This document shows, in pieces, positions 45,060-53,845 of a stretch of 64,000 bases of DNA. The stretch's first letter is position 1. Each line of letters starts with the position of its first letter. The notes beneath the pieces were generated by a model, which saw nothing but the letters and a program-made list of their open reading frames with translations, was not told the origin of the DNA and ran no database searches. The position numbers and the translations under genes are program-made. This stretch comes from Variovorax sp. J2L1-78 (GTDB lineage: Bacteria; Pseudomonadota; Gammaproteobacteria; Burkholderiales; Burkholderiaceae_C), in contig NZ_JASZYB010000005.1 in the NCBI RefSeq assembly GCF_030317205.1, positions 1 through 64,000 of the forward strand, written 5' to 3'.

Positions 45060-45842
45060 TCAGCAGTTGTAGTCGCCGCCGTCGCGGTCGAGCAGCCGCA
45101 GCAGCGCGGTCCATTCGCGGTCGAGGTGCACCGTGTCGAGGTAGGCGTAGTCGTCGTGCTGCTTGGCGGCGTGCTCGCACACCTCGGGCGAGGGCAGCAC
45201 GTACTTCTGGCCCATCGACAGCGTCTGCACCTGGATCTCGCAGGCGCGGTTCAGGTAGAACATGCGCGTGAAGGCCTCGGCCACCGAGCGCCCCGTGGTG
45301 AGCAGGCCGTGGTTGCGCAGGATCAGGTAGTGCGCGTTGCCCATCGACTGCACGATGCGCTGGCGCTCGTCGAGGTCGAGCGAGATGCCCTCGTAGTCGT
45401 GGTAGTTCACGCGGTTGTAGAACTGCATGCTGATCTGGTTGAGCGGCAGCAGCCCGCATTCGAGCGCGGCCACGGCCATGCCGGCATTGGTGTGCAGGTG
45501 CACCACGCATTCGACGTCGGGCCGGCTCTGGTGCAGCGCGCTGTGGATGGTGAAGCCGGCGGCGTTCACCTCGAAGCGGTCGTCGCCGATCGGGTTGCCG
45601 TCGACGTCGATCTTCACCAGGCTCGACGCGGTGATCTCGTCGAAGAACCAGCCGTGCGGGTTGATCAGGAACTGGTCGTGCCGGCCCGGCACGCGCACCG
45701 AGATGTGTGTGTAGATGAGGTCGGTCAGCGCGAACTTGGCGGCCAGCCTGTACGACGCGGCGAGCTGCGTGCGCACGGCCCATTCTTCGTCGCTGATGTT
45801 GCGCGGCTTGCGGTTGCGGTGCGGATCGGTGGTGGAAATCAT
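45060..45842 (-). CDS. Class II aldolase/adducin-family protein
   Basis: 260 residues. Class II aldolase fold: TDLIYTHISVRVPG, HGWFFDEITASSLVKID, HLHTNAGMAVAAL (two zinc His) and ILRNHGLLTTGRSVAEAF (third His). Family members cleave sugar phosphates or decarboxylate hydroxy acids. Here it is adjacent to RidA and D-2-hydroxyacid dehydrogenase genes. The substrate is unknown. Confidence 0.9.
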   Translation of the reverse strand: MISTTDPHRNRKPRNISDEEWAVRTQLAASYRLAAKFALTDLIYTHISVRVPGRHDQFLINPHGWFFDEITASSLVKIDVDGNPIGDDRFEVNAAGFTIHSALHQSRPDVECVVHLHTNAGMAVAALECGLLPLNQISMQFYNRVNYHDYEGISLDLDERQRIVQSMGNAHYLILRNHGLLTTGRSVAEAFTRMFYLNRACEIQVQTLSMGQKYVLPSPEVCEHAAKQHDDYAYLDTVHLDREWTALLRLLDRDGGDYNC

Positions 45843-45873
45843 GGCGGTGTCCGTCGGTGGGAAGGAAGTCGGT

Positions 45874-46260
45874 TCAGGGCAGCAGGGCCGTCGCCACGAT
45901 CTCGACCCGGAAGTCCGGGTCGGCGAGCTCGACCTTGCCGCAGCAGCGCGTCGGTGTCTCGCCGGGCACGACCCAGGCGTCCCACACGGCGTTGAGGCCG
46001 GCGAAGTCGCTCATGGAGGCAAGCCAGATCTGTGCCGTGACCAGGCGGTCGCGGGTGGTACCGGCCTGCGCGAGCAGGTCGTCGATCTTCTGCAGCACCT
46101 GGCGTGTCTGGCCGCCGATGTCGAGCGTCTTGTCGTCGGCGACCTGGCCGGCCAGGTAGACCATGCCGCCGGCGATCACGGCGCGGCTGCGGCGGGCGTT
46201 CTGGTCGAGGCGCACGATGTCGCGCGGGGTCGATTCGGTGGTGGGGGTGGGCGTGGTCAT
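45874..46260 (-). CDS. RidA-family protein
   Basis: 128 residues, normal RidA length. IVRLDQNARRSRAVIAGGMVYLAGQVA, QVLQKIDDLLAQAGTTRDRLV and a C-terminal VPGETPTRCCGKVELADPDFRVEI (quoted in parts); the Pro-x-x-x-Arg pair matches the RidA catalytic Arg region, so imine or enamine hydrolysis is plausible. Second RidA-like gene in the window. Confidence 0.88.
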   Translation of the reverse strand: MTTPTPTTESTPRDIVRLDQNARRSRAVIAGGMVYLAGQVADDKTLDIGGQTRQVLQKIDDLLAQAGTTRDRLVTAQIWLASMSDFAGLNAVWDAWVVPGETPTRCCGKVELADPDFRVEIVATALLP

Positions 46261-46268
46261 TCGATGCC

Positions 46269-47243
46269 TCAGGTGTTCTGGGCGACGATGCGCCGGCAGT
46301 GCGCCAGCGCGGCTTCGCCGAGGTTGGCATTGGCTTCGGGCGTGCGGAAGGCCGAGTGCGCCGACAGCGTGACGTTGGGCAGCGTCGTGAGCGGGTGGTC
46401 GGCGGGCAGCGGCTCGGTGACGAACACATCGAGGCCGGCCGCGCGGAGCTTGCCGGCACGCAGCGCGTCGACCAGCGCGTCCTCGTCGGTCAGCGCGCCA
46501 CGCGCGGTGTTCACCAGGATCGCGCCATCGCGCATCGCGGCGATGCGCTCGCGCGACAGGAAGCCGCGCGTCTCGTCGTTGAGCAGCAGGTGCAGCGACA
46601 CCACGTCGCTGCGCGCCAGCAGCTCATCGATATCGACGAACTCGACGCCCGCGTGCTGCTTGGGCGAGCGGTTCCAGGCGATCACCTTCATGCCGGCGCC
46701 GGTGGCCAGGCGCGCCAGTTCTTCGGCGATGCCGCCGAAGCCGACCAGGCCCAGCGTCTTGCCGGTGAGCTGGACCGCCTCGGTGCGCAGCCACTGGCCG
46801 GCGCGCATGCCGCGGTCCATCAGCGCGAAGCCCTTGGCCGCTGCCCACATCAGCGAGAAGGCGCACTCGGCCACGGCCGTGTCGCCATAGCCCTTGATGG
46901 TGTGCACGCTGATGCCGAGCGTCGCGAGTTCTTCCACGTCCATGTAGCTGCGCGCGCCGGTGCCGAGGAACACGACGTGCTTCAGGCCCTGGCATTCGCG
47001 CGCGATCGCGGTCGGCAGGAAGGTGTGGTCGACGATGGCGATCGGCGCGCCGGCGAGCAGGGCGGGCAGCTCGGCCGAGGTGATGTCGGGCTGCCGGTTG
47101 ATGTGCAACGGCAGGTCGTCGGCGCGATGCAGGCTTGAAAACACTGCGGAGAGCGTGGGATTGGCGTCCACGAAAGTCGCCCGCCATTCCCCAAATGGGG
47201 GACTGGCGGGGGCGGCAGCGGCATGGGAAACGGAAGACGTCAC
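46269..47243 (-). CDS. NAD(P)-dependent D-2-hydroxyacid dehydrogenase
   Basis: 324 residues. Rossmann motif LGLVGFGGIAEELARLA, active-site Arg in LVNTARGALTDEDAL, Glu in FVTEPLPADHP and His in LSAHSAFRTPEA. It interconverts a 2-oxo acid and a D-2-hydroxy acid. First gene of the minus-strand cluster, divergent from the Bug protein across a 201-bp promoter region. Confidence 0.92.
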   Translation of the reverse strand: MTSSVSHAAAAPASPPFGEWRATFVDANPTLSAVFSSLHRADDLPLHINRQPDITSAELPALLAGAPIAIVDHTFLPTAIARECQGLKHVVFLGTGARSYMDVEELATLGISVHTIKGYGDTAVAECAFSLMWAAAKGFALMDRGMRAGQWLRTEAVQLTGKTLGLVGFGGIAEELARLATGAGMKVIAWNRSPKQHAGVEFVDIDELLARSDVVSLHLLLNDETRGFLSRERIAAMRDGAILVNTARGALTDEDALVDALRAGKLRAAGLDVFVTEPLPADHPLTTLPNVTLSAHSAFRTPEANANLGEAALAHCRRIVAQNT

Positions 47244-47340
47244 GGGCTGGTTCTCCGGGAAAAAGAGGGGGCTGGATCGGTGAAAAGATGCGAACCAAAT
47301 CGGTGCGCATCCTCATGAAAACGTGCGGAAAGCATATCGC

Positions 47341-47379
47341 TTGTCAGCATACAAGGCAATAGTTATAGTCTGTATACAG
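47341..47379 (+). promoter_or_regulatory. Sigma70 promoter with CTGTATACAG operator before the Bug gene
   Basis: TTGTCA (47341-47346), 17-bp spacer and TATAGT (47364-47369) form a strong promoter. A perfect 10-bp palindrome CTGTATACAG (47370-47379) covers the predicted transcription start, and CATAC lies within the spacer. A GTATAC core recurs before the GntR gene (49211), so this is probably its repressor site. Nothing else was seen in the gap 47244-47444. Confidence 0.65.
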
Positions 47380-47444
47380 GGCGGAGCGCAGGCGTTGCAT
47401 GTTGCAAGGACCGCTTCGTCGCACCACTCTTCGAGGAAATTCGT

Positions 47445-48425
47445 ATGAAGTTGCGTTGTGTTCTGGCGTCCGTGATGGCCCTTTTTTGCGTGCCGGCCAT
47501 TTCGCAGGATGCCAATTGGCCAAGCCAGCCCATTTCCTTCGTCAGCGGCTTTCCGGGCGGCGCCGCGACCGATATCTATGCGCGCAAACTCGGCAGTGAG
47601 TTGACGCCGATCCTGAACACGTCGTTCATTTCCGATAACCGGACGGGCGCCGGCGGGAATATCGCGTCGAATATCGTGGCGCAGGCCAAGCCCGACGGCT
47701 ATACCTTTCTGCTGGGAACGGCGGGCACGCACGCCATCAATCCGGCGCTCTACAAGAAATTGCCTTTCGACCCGGTCAAGGATTTCACGCACATCGCGCT
47801 GCTCGGCAATTTGCCCAACGTGCTGCTGGTGAATCCGGAAAAGCACCCGGACATCAAGACCTGCAAGGACCTGCTGGCGCTGGCCAAGAAGAAGCCCGGC
47901 GAACTGAACTACGCGTCGACCGGCAACGGCGCTTCGGGGCACCTGGCAGCCGTGCAGTTCGGCGGGGCATCACAGACCCGCTACACCCACGTGCCTTACC
48001 GCGGCCAGGGTCCAGCCATGACGGCGCTGCTGTCGGGCGAGGTCGACTTCTTCTTCAACCAGAGTTCGCCGAGCATCCCGGTGGTCCAATCGGGCAAGGC
48101 GCGCGCGCTGGCCGTCACCTCATCGCAGCGCATCGCCGCGCTGCCGAACGTGCCGACTGCGGCCGAGGCCTGCGACCTCGCGGGTTTCGAGAGCACGACC
48201 TGGTACGGCCTCTTCGGCCCGGCCGCCTTGCCGGCGACTATCCAGACCAAGATGTCGCAGGCCGTGCTCAAGACCATCCAGACTGACAGCTTCCGCGCGT
48301 GGCTCGTTAGCCAGGGCATCGCGCCGATCGAGGACGGCTCGCCGGCCGCCTTCAAGAAGGTGCACGAGGCGGACCTGGTGCGCTGGGCGAAGATCGTGAA
48401 GGAGTCGGGCGCGCAGGTGGACTGA
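47445..48425 (+). CDS. Bug/TctC-type substrate-binding protein
   Basis: 326 residues. Signal peptide (VMALFCVPAIS), ANWPSQPISFVSGFPGGAATDIYAR, ISDNRTGAGGNIASNIVAQA, YASTGNGASGHLAAVQF and HVPYRGQGPAMTALLSGEVD (in pieces). Its synonymous codon use looks less GC-biased in the first 300 bp than that of neighbours. Divergent from the hydroxyacid dehydrogenase cluster and followed by a convergent GntR gene; probably the uptake receptor for the substrate of that cluster. Confidence 0.93.
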   Translation: MKLRCVLASVMALFCVPAISQDANWPSQPISFVSGFPGGAATDIYARKLGSELTPILNTSFISDNRTGAGGNIASNIVAQAKPDGYTFLLGTAGTHAINPALYKKLPFDPVKDFTHIALLGNLPNVLLVNPEKHPDIKTCKDLLALAKKKPGELNYASTGNGASGHLAAVQFGGASQTRYTHVPYRGQGPAMTALLSGEVDFFFNQSSPSIPVVQSGKARALAVTSSQRIAALPNVPTAAEACDLAGFESTTWYGLFGPAALPATIQTKMSQAVLKTIQTDSFRAWLVSQGIAPIEDGSPAAFKKVHEADLVRWAKIVKESGAQVD

Positions 48426-48476
48426 CGCGCATCGATGGGGTGGGGCGATCCGCTGCCGGCCCGCGTCGGCGCCGCT

Positions 48477-49160
48477 TCAGGCGACCGGCGCGGTGCTCAT
48501 GTAGATCTGGGCGTAGCCTTCCTTGAGGGCTGACGAGATCTGGTCGAGGCGACGGTTGATGTGCTTGCTCAGGATCGGAATGCACCGATCCGGGTCGCGC
48601 GCCTTCAGCCCCAGCAGGATGTCGCGGTGGTCCTTCTGGCTCAGGGTGCGGTCGCAGCGCTCCATGTCGATCCAGCGCACGAAGCGGATCCGGGCGTTGA
48701 CGTTGGCCAGCACGCGCATCATTTCGGCATTGCCGGACATCTGCATCAGGCGCTCGTGGAAGGTTTCGTCCAAGCGGACCAGTTCGTCGACGGTACGGTC
48801 GCCGGGCTCGGGGCCGGTGCTGTCAAGAAAGGCGAGGAGCGCGTCTATGTCCTCGTCTTTCGCGCGATCGATGGAAATTCGCAGCGCTTCGACTTCGATC
48901 ACCTTTCGCAATTCGTACAGCGAAAAGACTTCCTGCACGTCGAGGTTGCGGCAATAGAAGCCCTTGCCGGAAACGAATTGCAAAAGCCCTTCGGTATAAA
49001 GCCGCGTCAATGCTTCGCGCAATGGCGTCCGGCTCACGCCGAGCGAGCGCGCGAGCGTACCTTCATTCAGGCGCTCACCCGGCTTGAAGCTGTAGTCGAT
49101 GCTCATCAGCTTCAATTTCTCGTAAACCTGTTCGACGATGCTGTCGGATGTCTCTGTCAC
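48477..49160 (-). CDS. GntR-family regulator, FCD (FadR) subgroup
   Basis: 227 residues. Winged helix YEKLKLMSIDYSFKPGERLNE and LARSLGVSRTPLREALTRL, then a C-terminal FCD helical domain with metal-ligand positions (ELVRLDETFHERLM, HRDILLGLKARD, LSKHINRRL). It should repress the Bug/dehydrogenase cluster and itself until a carboxylate ligand binds. Confidence 0.92.
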   Translation of the reverse strand: MTETSDSIVEQVYEKLKLMSIDYSFKPGERLNEGTLARSLGVSRTPLREALTRLYTEGLLQFVSGKGFYCRNLDVQEVFSLYELRKVIEVEALRISIDRAKDEDIDALLAFLDSTGPEPGDRTVDELVRLDETFHERLMQMSGNAEMMRVLANVNARIRFVRWIDMERCDRTLSQKDHRDILLGLKARDPDRCIPILSKHINRRLDQISSALKEGYAQIYMSTAPVA

Positions 49161-49209
49161 CGGGTGCCTCTGGTTCGCGGCGCGGATGGGCCGAAGTGTG
49201 TGGGACGTA

Positions 49210-49216
49210 AGTATAC
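49210..49216 (-). promoter_or_regulatory. GTATAC operator/-10 overlap at the GntR gene promoter
   Basis: Minus strand TATACT (49215-49210) is a good -10 about 50 bp before the GntR start and is part of a GTATAC palindrome core, the same core as at 47370-47379. This suggests autoregulation. The remaining gap to 49394 is an AT-rich stretch described in the findings. Confidence 0.45.
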
Positions 49217-49394
49217 CAGCCTAAGTGCAGGTGTGTATATTGAAATATAATTCACAAATCTAGGCCGAAATAATATTCAATTGAAAATCGGAATTGATTT
49301 ATTGAAATAAATCGTGCACGTGAATTTTCATGTCCGCAAATGGCCAGCCAAGACGCGATGGCGCACCGATGATCGAACCTTTCCCGCACACCGC

Positions 49395-50615
49395 ATGATC
49401 GCCCCTCTTCCCCGTACCTTCGCGGCCCTCACCGCCGCCAACCTGGCCGCGCAGTCGGCTGAGCAACTGAGCCTGGCGGCCGTGCCGCTCGTCGCCGTAC
49501 TGCTGCTCGGCGCCGGGCCCGGCGAGATCGGGCTGCTCGCGGCGCTGCAGACCCTGCCCTTCCTGCTGCTGTCGCTGCCGCTCGGCTGGATGGCCGACCG
49601 CTTGCCGCGGCGGCGGCTCATGGTGGGGGCGGAGCTGCTGCGCGCGGCCTCGCTGCTGGGGCTGCTCGCGGCGGTGGCGACGGGCCGGCTGTCGATCGGC
49701 GGGCTCGCGGTGCTGGGTTTCATCGGCGCGGTGGGCACGGTGGCCTTCAGCGTCGCGGCGCCCGCTCTCGTGCCTGCGCTGGTGCCGCGCGCCGCTTTGG
49801 CGCAAGCCAACGGGCGGCTGGAGCTCGCCCGCAGCGCGGCCTACGCCGGCGGGCCGGCGATCGGTGGCGCGCTGGTGGCGTGGGCCGGTGCGTCGGCCGC
49901 CTTCGTGCTGGCGACGGTGCTGTCGATCGCAGCCATCGCGCTGTTGTGGCGGCTGGTCGAGCCGCCGATGGTGCCGCGCGCGCCGCGTCACCCGTTGCGC
50001 GAGGTGCAGGACGGCGCGGCCTTCGTCTGGCACAACCCGATGCTGCGGCCCATGCTGTTGACCGCCGTCGCCTGGAATATCGCGTGGTTCGTGCTGCAGT
50101 CTGCCTACGTGCCGTATGCAATCCGCGTGCTCGGCCTGGGCGCCGGCGTGGTCGGCGTCACGTTGGGCGCGTTCGGCGCGGGCATGGTGGTGGGCGCGCT
50201 GTTGGCGCCGCGCCTCGTGCGCGCCATGCCCTTCGGCCGTGCGATCCAGCTGGGGCCGGTGGTGTCGGTGGCTGCGGCTGCGGCCATGGTCGCCACCTTG
50301 TTCGTGCCGAGTGCCTGGGTCGCGGGGCTGTCCTTCTTCCTCTTCGGCGCGGGGCCGATCGTGTGGACCATCACGTCGACCACGCTGCGCCAGAGCCTCA
50401 CGCCCGGCGCGATGCTCGGACGCGTGGGCGCACTGTTTCTCACGGTGAACGCGGGTGCTCGGCCGGTGGGAGCCGCGCTGGGCGGACTGGTCGGCGCGCG
50501 CTGGGGCGAGGCCGCCTGCCTGTGGCTGGCGCTCGCGGGCTTCGTGCTGCAGGCGCTGCTGATCGTGCGATCACAGGTCGGCAGCCTGCAGCGGCTGCCC
50601 GACGCCGTCGCCTGA
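49395..50615 (+). CDS. MFS transporter (enterobactin-exporter EntS-like group)
   Basis: 406 residues, about 12 membrane helices. FAALTAANLAAQSAEQLSL, LGWMADRLPRRRLMVGAELL (loop 2-3 signature) and AGGPAIGGALVAWAGASAAF resemble the EntS/MFS_3 group of exporters. Start ATG 49395 is chosen to begin directly before helix 1; in-frame codons upstream encode nothing recognisable. The substrate is unknown. Confidence 0.88.
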   Translation: MIAPLPRTFAALTAANLAAQSAEQLSLAAVPLVAVLLLGAGPGEIGLLAALQTLPFLLLSLPLGWMADRLPRRRLMVGAELLRAASLLGLLAAVATGRLSIGGLAVLGFIGAVGTVAFSVAAPALVPALVPRAALAQANGRLELARSAAYAGGPAIGGALVAWAGASAAFVLATVLSIAAIALLWRLVEPPMVPRAPRHPLREVQDGAAFVWHNPMLRPMLLTAVAWNIAWFVLQSAYVPYAIRVLGLGAGVVGVTLGAFGAGMVVGALLAPRLVRAMPFGRAIQLGPVVSVAAAAAMVATLFVPSAWVAGLSFFLFGAGPIVWTITSTTLRQSLTPGAMLGRVGALFLTVNAGARPVGAALGGLVGARWGEAACLWLALAGFVLQALLIVRSQVGSLQRLPDAVA

Positions 50616-50624
50616 AGGTGTCGA

Positions 50625-51296
50625 TCAGTTCTGCGCGAAGCAGTAGAGCAAGCCGCCGCCGCCCGTCTTCTTGAGCGCGTCGAGGCTGCAGCCTTGCGTG
50701 GGATGCGACGAGTTCCACGACTTCGACGGTGCATCGTCGCGCAGGCCCATGCGGTCGTGGTGGCCGACCAGCGCGGAGCCGTCGCCGCTCTTCGTCCAGT
50801 TGCCGCAGGTGTTGTCCTTGCCGTCGTTCACCGCGCGGCCGTCGGGCGACGAGCCGGTGAGCATGTCGTGCAGGTTGACCGGGTCGCCGCGGCCACTGAT
50901 GGTGCTGCCCCGTTCGGTCAGCGCGGTCTGTTTGGTCAGGTTGTTGGTGTCGCTGTGCAGGTTGGCCACGCTGGTGGCGATCACATCGCCCTTGAGGTTG
51001 CGCCACGGGCCGCTGCCGATGCGGTCGCGCGCGTCGACCGACGGGCTGCCGGGCGTGGCGCTGGCGCTCAGGTAGGCGCGCCAGGTGCGGCTGCCTGCGC
51101 CTGCGCTCGCGGCCAGCGACTGGCAGTAGCGGTCCGCGCCGGCCAGGCCGCCGAAGTCCGCGCCCTTGCCCGGGTTGGTGCTGGTCACGAAGAAGCTCAT
51201 GCCCGCCTGTGGCGTCGACGGGCCCATGGCGCCGCACGCGGCCAACAGGGCCGCGGCTGCTGCGGAGAGGGCGACGAAGGATGAACGACGGATCAT
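50625..51296 (-). CDS. Lectin-like (collagen XVIII/endostatin-fold) lipoprotein
   Basis: 223 residues. Lipoprotein signal (LLAAC), then a C-type-lectin/endostatin-like domain: FFVTSTNPGKGADFGGLAGA, CQSLAASAG, RTWRAYLSAS, RDRIGSGPW, NLHDMLTGSSPDG, TCGNWTKSGDG, WNSSHPTQGCS and a final CFAQN. Cysteine spacing suggests two disulfides. Such proteins are usually annotated as lectins without known ligands. Convergent with the MFS gene, with a 9-bp gap. Confidence 0.8.
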   Translation of the reverse strand: MIRRSSFVALSAAAAALLAACGAMGPSTPQAGMSFFVTSTNPGKGADFGGLAGADRYCQSLAASAGAGSRTWRAYLSASATPGSPSVDARDRIGSGPWRNLKGDVIATSVANLHSDTNNLTKQTALTERGSTISGRGDPVNLHDMLTGSSPDGRAVNDGKDNTCGNWTKSGDGSALVGHHDRMGLRDDAPSKSWNSSHPTQGCSLDALKKTGGGGLLYCFAQN

Positions 51297-51412
51297 GGCG
51301 AGGCTCCTGAGCAAGTGGGGAGGGCAGGGACGGGACGAAATCGGCTGGACGGTACGCGTGGCCAAGGGGCATGGCAATGAGGGGTGACCCGGCCACAGCG
51401 CAGAATGCGCCG

Positions 51413-52258
51413 ATGAAAGCCCCTCCCCGTTTGCAGTCGCTCGTCGACGAAGGCCTGATCGACACCGTGGTGCGCCAGCTCATGAGCGGCAAGGAGGCGA
51501 TGGTCTACGTGGTGCGGTGTGGCGACGACACGCGCTGCGCCAAGATCTACAAGGAAGCGACCAACCGCAGCTTCCGCCAGGCCGTCGACTACACCGAGAA
51601 CCGCAAGGTCAAGAACACACGCCTGCAGCGCGCCATGGCCAAGGGCACGAAGTTCGGCCGGCAGGCCACCGAGGCTGCGTGGCAGAGCGCCGAGGTCGAC
51701 GCGCTCTACCGTCTGGCCGCGGCCGGCGTGCGCGTGCCGGTGCCCTACAACTTCTGCGACGGTGTGCTGCTGATGGAACTGGTGACCGATGCCGAGGGCG
51801 ATGCGGCGCCGCGGCTCAACGACGTGATCTTCAGTCAGGAGGACGCGCTTCGCCACCATGCGACGCTGCTCAGGGAGGTGGTCCGCATGCTGTGCGCGGG
51901 CGTCGTGCACGGCGACCTCTCCGAATTCAACGTGCTGCTCGCGGCCGACGGCCCGGTGATCATCGACCTGCCGCAGGCCGTGGACGCTGCCGGCAACAAC
52001 CACGCCAAGCGCATGCTGCTGCGCGACGTGGAGAACCTGAAGGTCTTCTTCGGCCAGTTCGCGCCCGAACTGCTGCAGACCCGCTACGGCGAGGAGATGT
52101 GGAACCTCTACGAACGCGGCGAACTCGACACCGCCACGGCACTGACGGGGCAGTTCGTTCGGGCCACCGGTCCGGTGGACGTGGGCGGCGTGCTGCGCGA
52201 AGTGGACGATGCACGGGCCGAAGAGTCGGCGCGCCGTGTGCGCATGGCCGGCGGCTGA
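51413..52258 (+). CDS. RIO-family serine protein kinase
   Basis: 281 residues. RIO1-like kinase: nucleotide Lys in CAKIYKEA, flexible loop RSFRQAVDYTENRKVKN, catalytic loop VHGDLSEFNVLL (Asp and Asn) and metal Asp in VIIDLPQAVD. Bacterial RIO kinases occur in proteobacteria with unknown targets. Start ATG 51413 begins at MKAPPRLQSLVDEGLID, as in homologues. Confidence 0.92.
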   Translation: MKAPPRLQSLVDEGLIDTVVRQLMSGKEAMVYVVRCGDDTRCAKIYKEATNRSFRQAVDYTENRKVKNTRLQRAMAKGTKFGRQATEAAWQSAEVDALYRLAAAGVRVPVPYNFCDGVLLMELVTDAEGDAAPRLNDVIFSQEDALRHHATLLREVVRMLCAGVVHGDLSEFNVLLAADGPVIIDLPQAVDAAGNNHAKRMLLRDVENLKVFFGQFAPELLQTRYGEEMWNLYERGELDTATALTGQFVRATGPVDVGGVLREVDDARAEESARRVRMAGG

Positions 52259-52376
52259 TTCGCCCTCGTGCCGGCGCGTTGCACCTGTTCATCAGAATTC
52301 GTCGCAGCCTTACGTGGCGTTCACATCGGGCCTTCAACATGAAGGCTCCTGAACACAACGCCTCGAAGGAGTTGCC

Positions 52377-52673
52377 ATGATGAAGAAGATGTCCCTTGCC
52401 CTCGGCACCGCCGCACTTCTGGCACTGGCCGCATTGAGTGCGCCGGCCCAGGCCCAGCCCTATGACCATCGCCCGGACTACCGGCCGCGCGTGGTGGTGG
52501 TCCCGCCGCCGCCGCGCCATATGGTGCGCCCCGGCTACGACCATCGCTATGACCACCGCTACGACCATCGCCGCTACGACCGCCATGGTCCCCGCGGAGG
52601 CTGGCGCGACAACGACCGCGACGGCGTGCCCAACCGCTACGACCGCCGCCCGAACAACCCCTACCGCCACTGA
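52377..52673 (+). CDS. Small secreted Tyr/Arg/His-rich protein
   Basis: 98 residues. Signal peptide ends at APAQAQ; the mature part is rich in Tyr-Asp-His-Arg repeats (YDHRYDHRYDHRRYD, about residues 54-70) and ends with an NDRDGVPNRYDRRP calcium-loop-like segment. AAGGAG lies 6 bp upstream. Similar short proteins with a DRDGVPNRYD tail occur widely in Burkholderiales; function unknown. The His/Asp repeats could bind metal. Confidence 0.8.
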   Translation: MMKKMSLALGTAALLALAALSAPAQAQPYDHRPDYRPRVVVVPPPPRHMVRPGYDHRYDHRYDHRRYDRHGPRGGWRDNDRDGVPNRYDRRPNNPYRH

Positions 52674-52680
52674 TCAGCGT

Positions 52681-53706
52681 TCAACGACCTTCGCGCCGGA
52701 ACTCGCCGGGGGTCGTGCCGGTCCATTCGCGGAACGCGCGTGAAAAGCTCTTCTCATTGCGAAAGCCCACGGCCAGCGCGACCTGCTTGATCGGACGGCT
52801 CGTGCGCCGCAGCAGGTCGGCGGCCTGCGCCTGGCGCACCTCGTCCTTCAGGGCCTGCAGCGGCACGCCTTCTTCCTGCAGTTGCCGATGCAGCGTGCGG
52901 CTCGACATGTGGAGCAGCGCGGCGATGGCATCGGCCGTGGCGGCTTCCGCCGGGCGCAGGCGCAGCAGCTCGCGCACCCGTTCGCCCAGCAACCGGTCGC
53001 GCCGGTACTGCAGCACCGTCAGCGGCAGGGCGCGCTTGAGCATGGTGCGCAGCGCGGGCTCGTCGCGCTGTAGCGGCAGGTGCAGGTAGCGTTCGTCGAA
53101 GCTGTAGCTGGCGCACCGGGCACCGAAGTGCAGCTCGCCGGTGAACATCAGCGGATAGGCGTCGCGGTGCGGTGGCGGCGCAAACGGAAAGTCCGCGCTG
53201 CGCAGCGAGATGCGCGAGTCGATCGCCCAGCAGGCGTAGCCGTGCAAAAAGCGCAGGCTCGACACCAGGCAGAACTCGCGGAAGGCGCCCAGGTCGCGCT
53301 GTTCGGTGATCGACACCGTGGCCACGCCACTCGCCACTTGCAGGTCGAGCACGATGTCGTCGGTCAGCAGGCGGTGGTGCCGGCACCAGCGCTTGATGGC
53401 CACGCCCAGGTCGGGCGCGGTGAGCGACGCGCGGCACAGCATGCCGTAGCTGCCCCAGGGCAGGCGGCGCGTGAACCAGCCGAGCGCTTCGTCGTCGAGC
53501 TCCTGCATCGCGTGCGCATTGAGTGCCTCGAACTGCAGGGCGGTCACGCGCGCGTTCGCCTTGCCGACTTCGCGCGGCGCGATCTGTGCCGCGCGCAGCG
53601 CCTTCGACGGGTCCATGCCGTAGCGTGCGTAGCCCTGCACGATCGCTCGCACGAAAGCCATCGGCGTGGCGGCGCGGCCGGGCTTGAGGAAGGCGGGGGC
53701 GGTCAT
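52681..53706 (-). CDS. AraC-family transcriptional regulator
   Basis: 341 residues. N-terminal arabinose_bd-type sensor domain (about 20-200: GYARYGMDPSKALRAAQIA, WGSYGMLCRASLTAPDLG) and C-terminal AraC DNA-binding domain (about 240-338: AIAALLHMSSRTLHRQLQEEG, IKQVALAVGFRNEKSFSRAF). It is divergent from liuA and is probably the regulator of the leucine/isovalerate cluster. Start MTAPAFLK is chosen over an extension into the promoter. Confidence 0.92.
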   Translation of the reverse strand: MTAPAFLKPGRAATPMAFVRAIVQGYARYGMDPSKALRAAQIAPREVGKANARVTALQFEALNAHAMQELDDEALGWFTRRLPWGSYGMLCRASLTAPDLGVAIKRWCRHHRLLTDDIVLDLQVASGVATVSITEQRDLGAFREFCLVSSLRFLHGYACWAIDSRISLRSADFPFAPPPHRDAYPLMFTGELHFGARCASYSFDERYLHLPLQRDEPALRTMLKRALPLTVLQYRRDRLLGERVRELLRLRPAEAATADAIAALLHMSSRTLHRQLQEEGVPLQALKDEVRQAQAADLLRRTSRPIKQVALAVGFRNEKSFSRAFREWTGTTPGEFRREGR

Positions 53707-53725
53707 GGCGAATGGGCGTACGGCT

Positions 53726-53816
53726 GGCGCAATTTGCAACCATTGTGGCCGCAAATGCGCCGGGGGCGGGCGTAAGCTGCGGCTTTTGCGCGCGTTGCCG
53801 CCTTATGGCGCATTGC
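53726..53816. promoter_or_regulatory. Repeated half-sites between araC-type gene and liuA
   Basis: GGCGCAATTTGC (53726-53737) is inverted as GCAAATGCGCC (53751-53761), and a third direct-type copy GGCGCATTGC lies at 53807-53816. The pair flanks CATTGTGG and sits 20 bp from the regulator's start and 85 bp from liuA. Likely operator of the AraC-type protein. GAGGAGA precedes the liuA ATG. Confidence 0.5.
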
Positions 53817-53845
53817 GCGACGCCCCCTCAGAGGAGACAACGCCC

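Noticed and set aside
52530..52590. Short tandem repeat, considered as CRISPR-like
   Set aside because: Three imperfect coding repeats (Tyr-Asp-His-Arg) without spacers; part of a small secreted protein.
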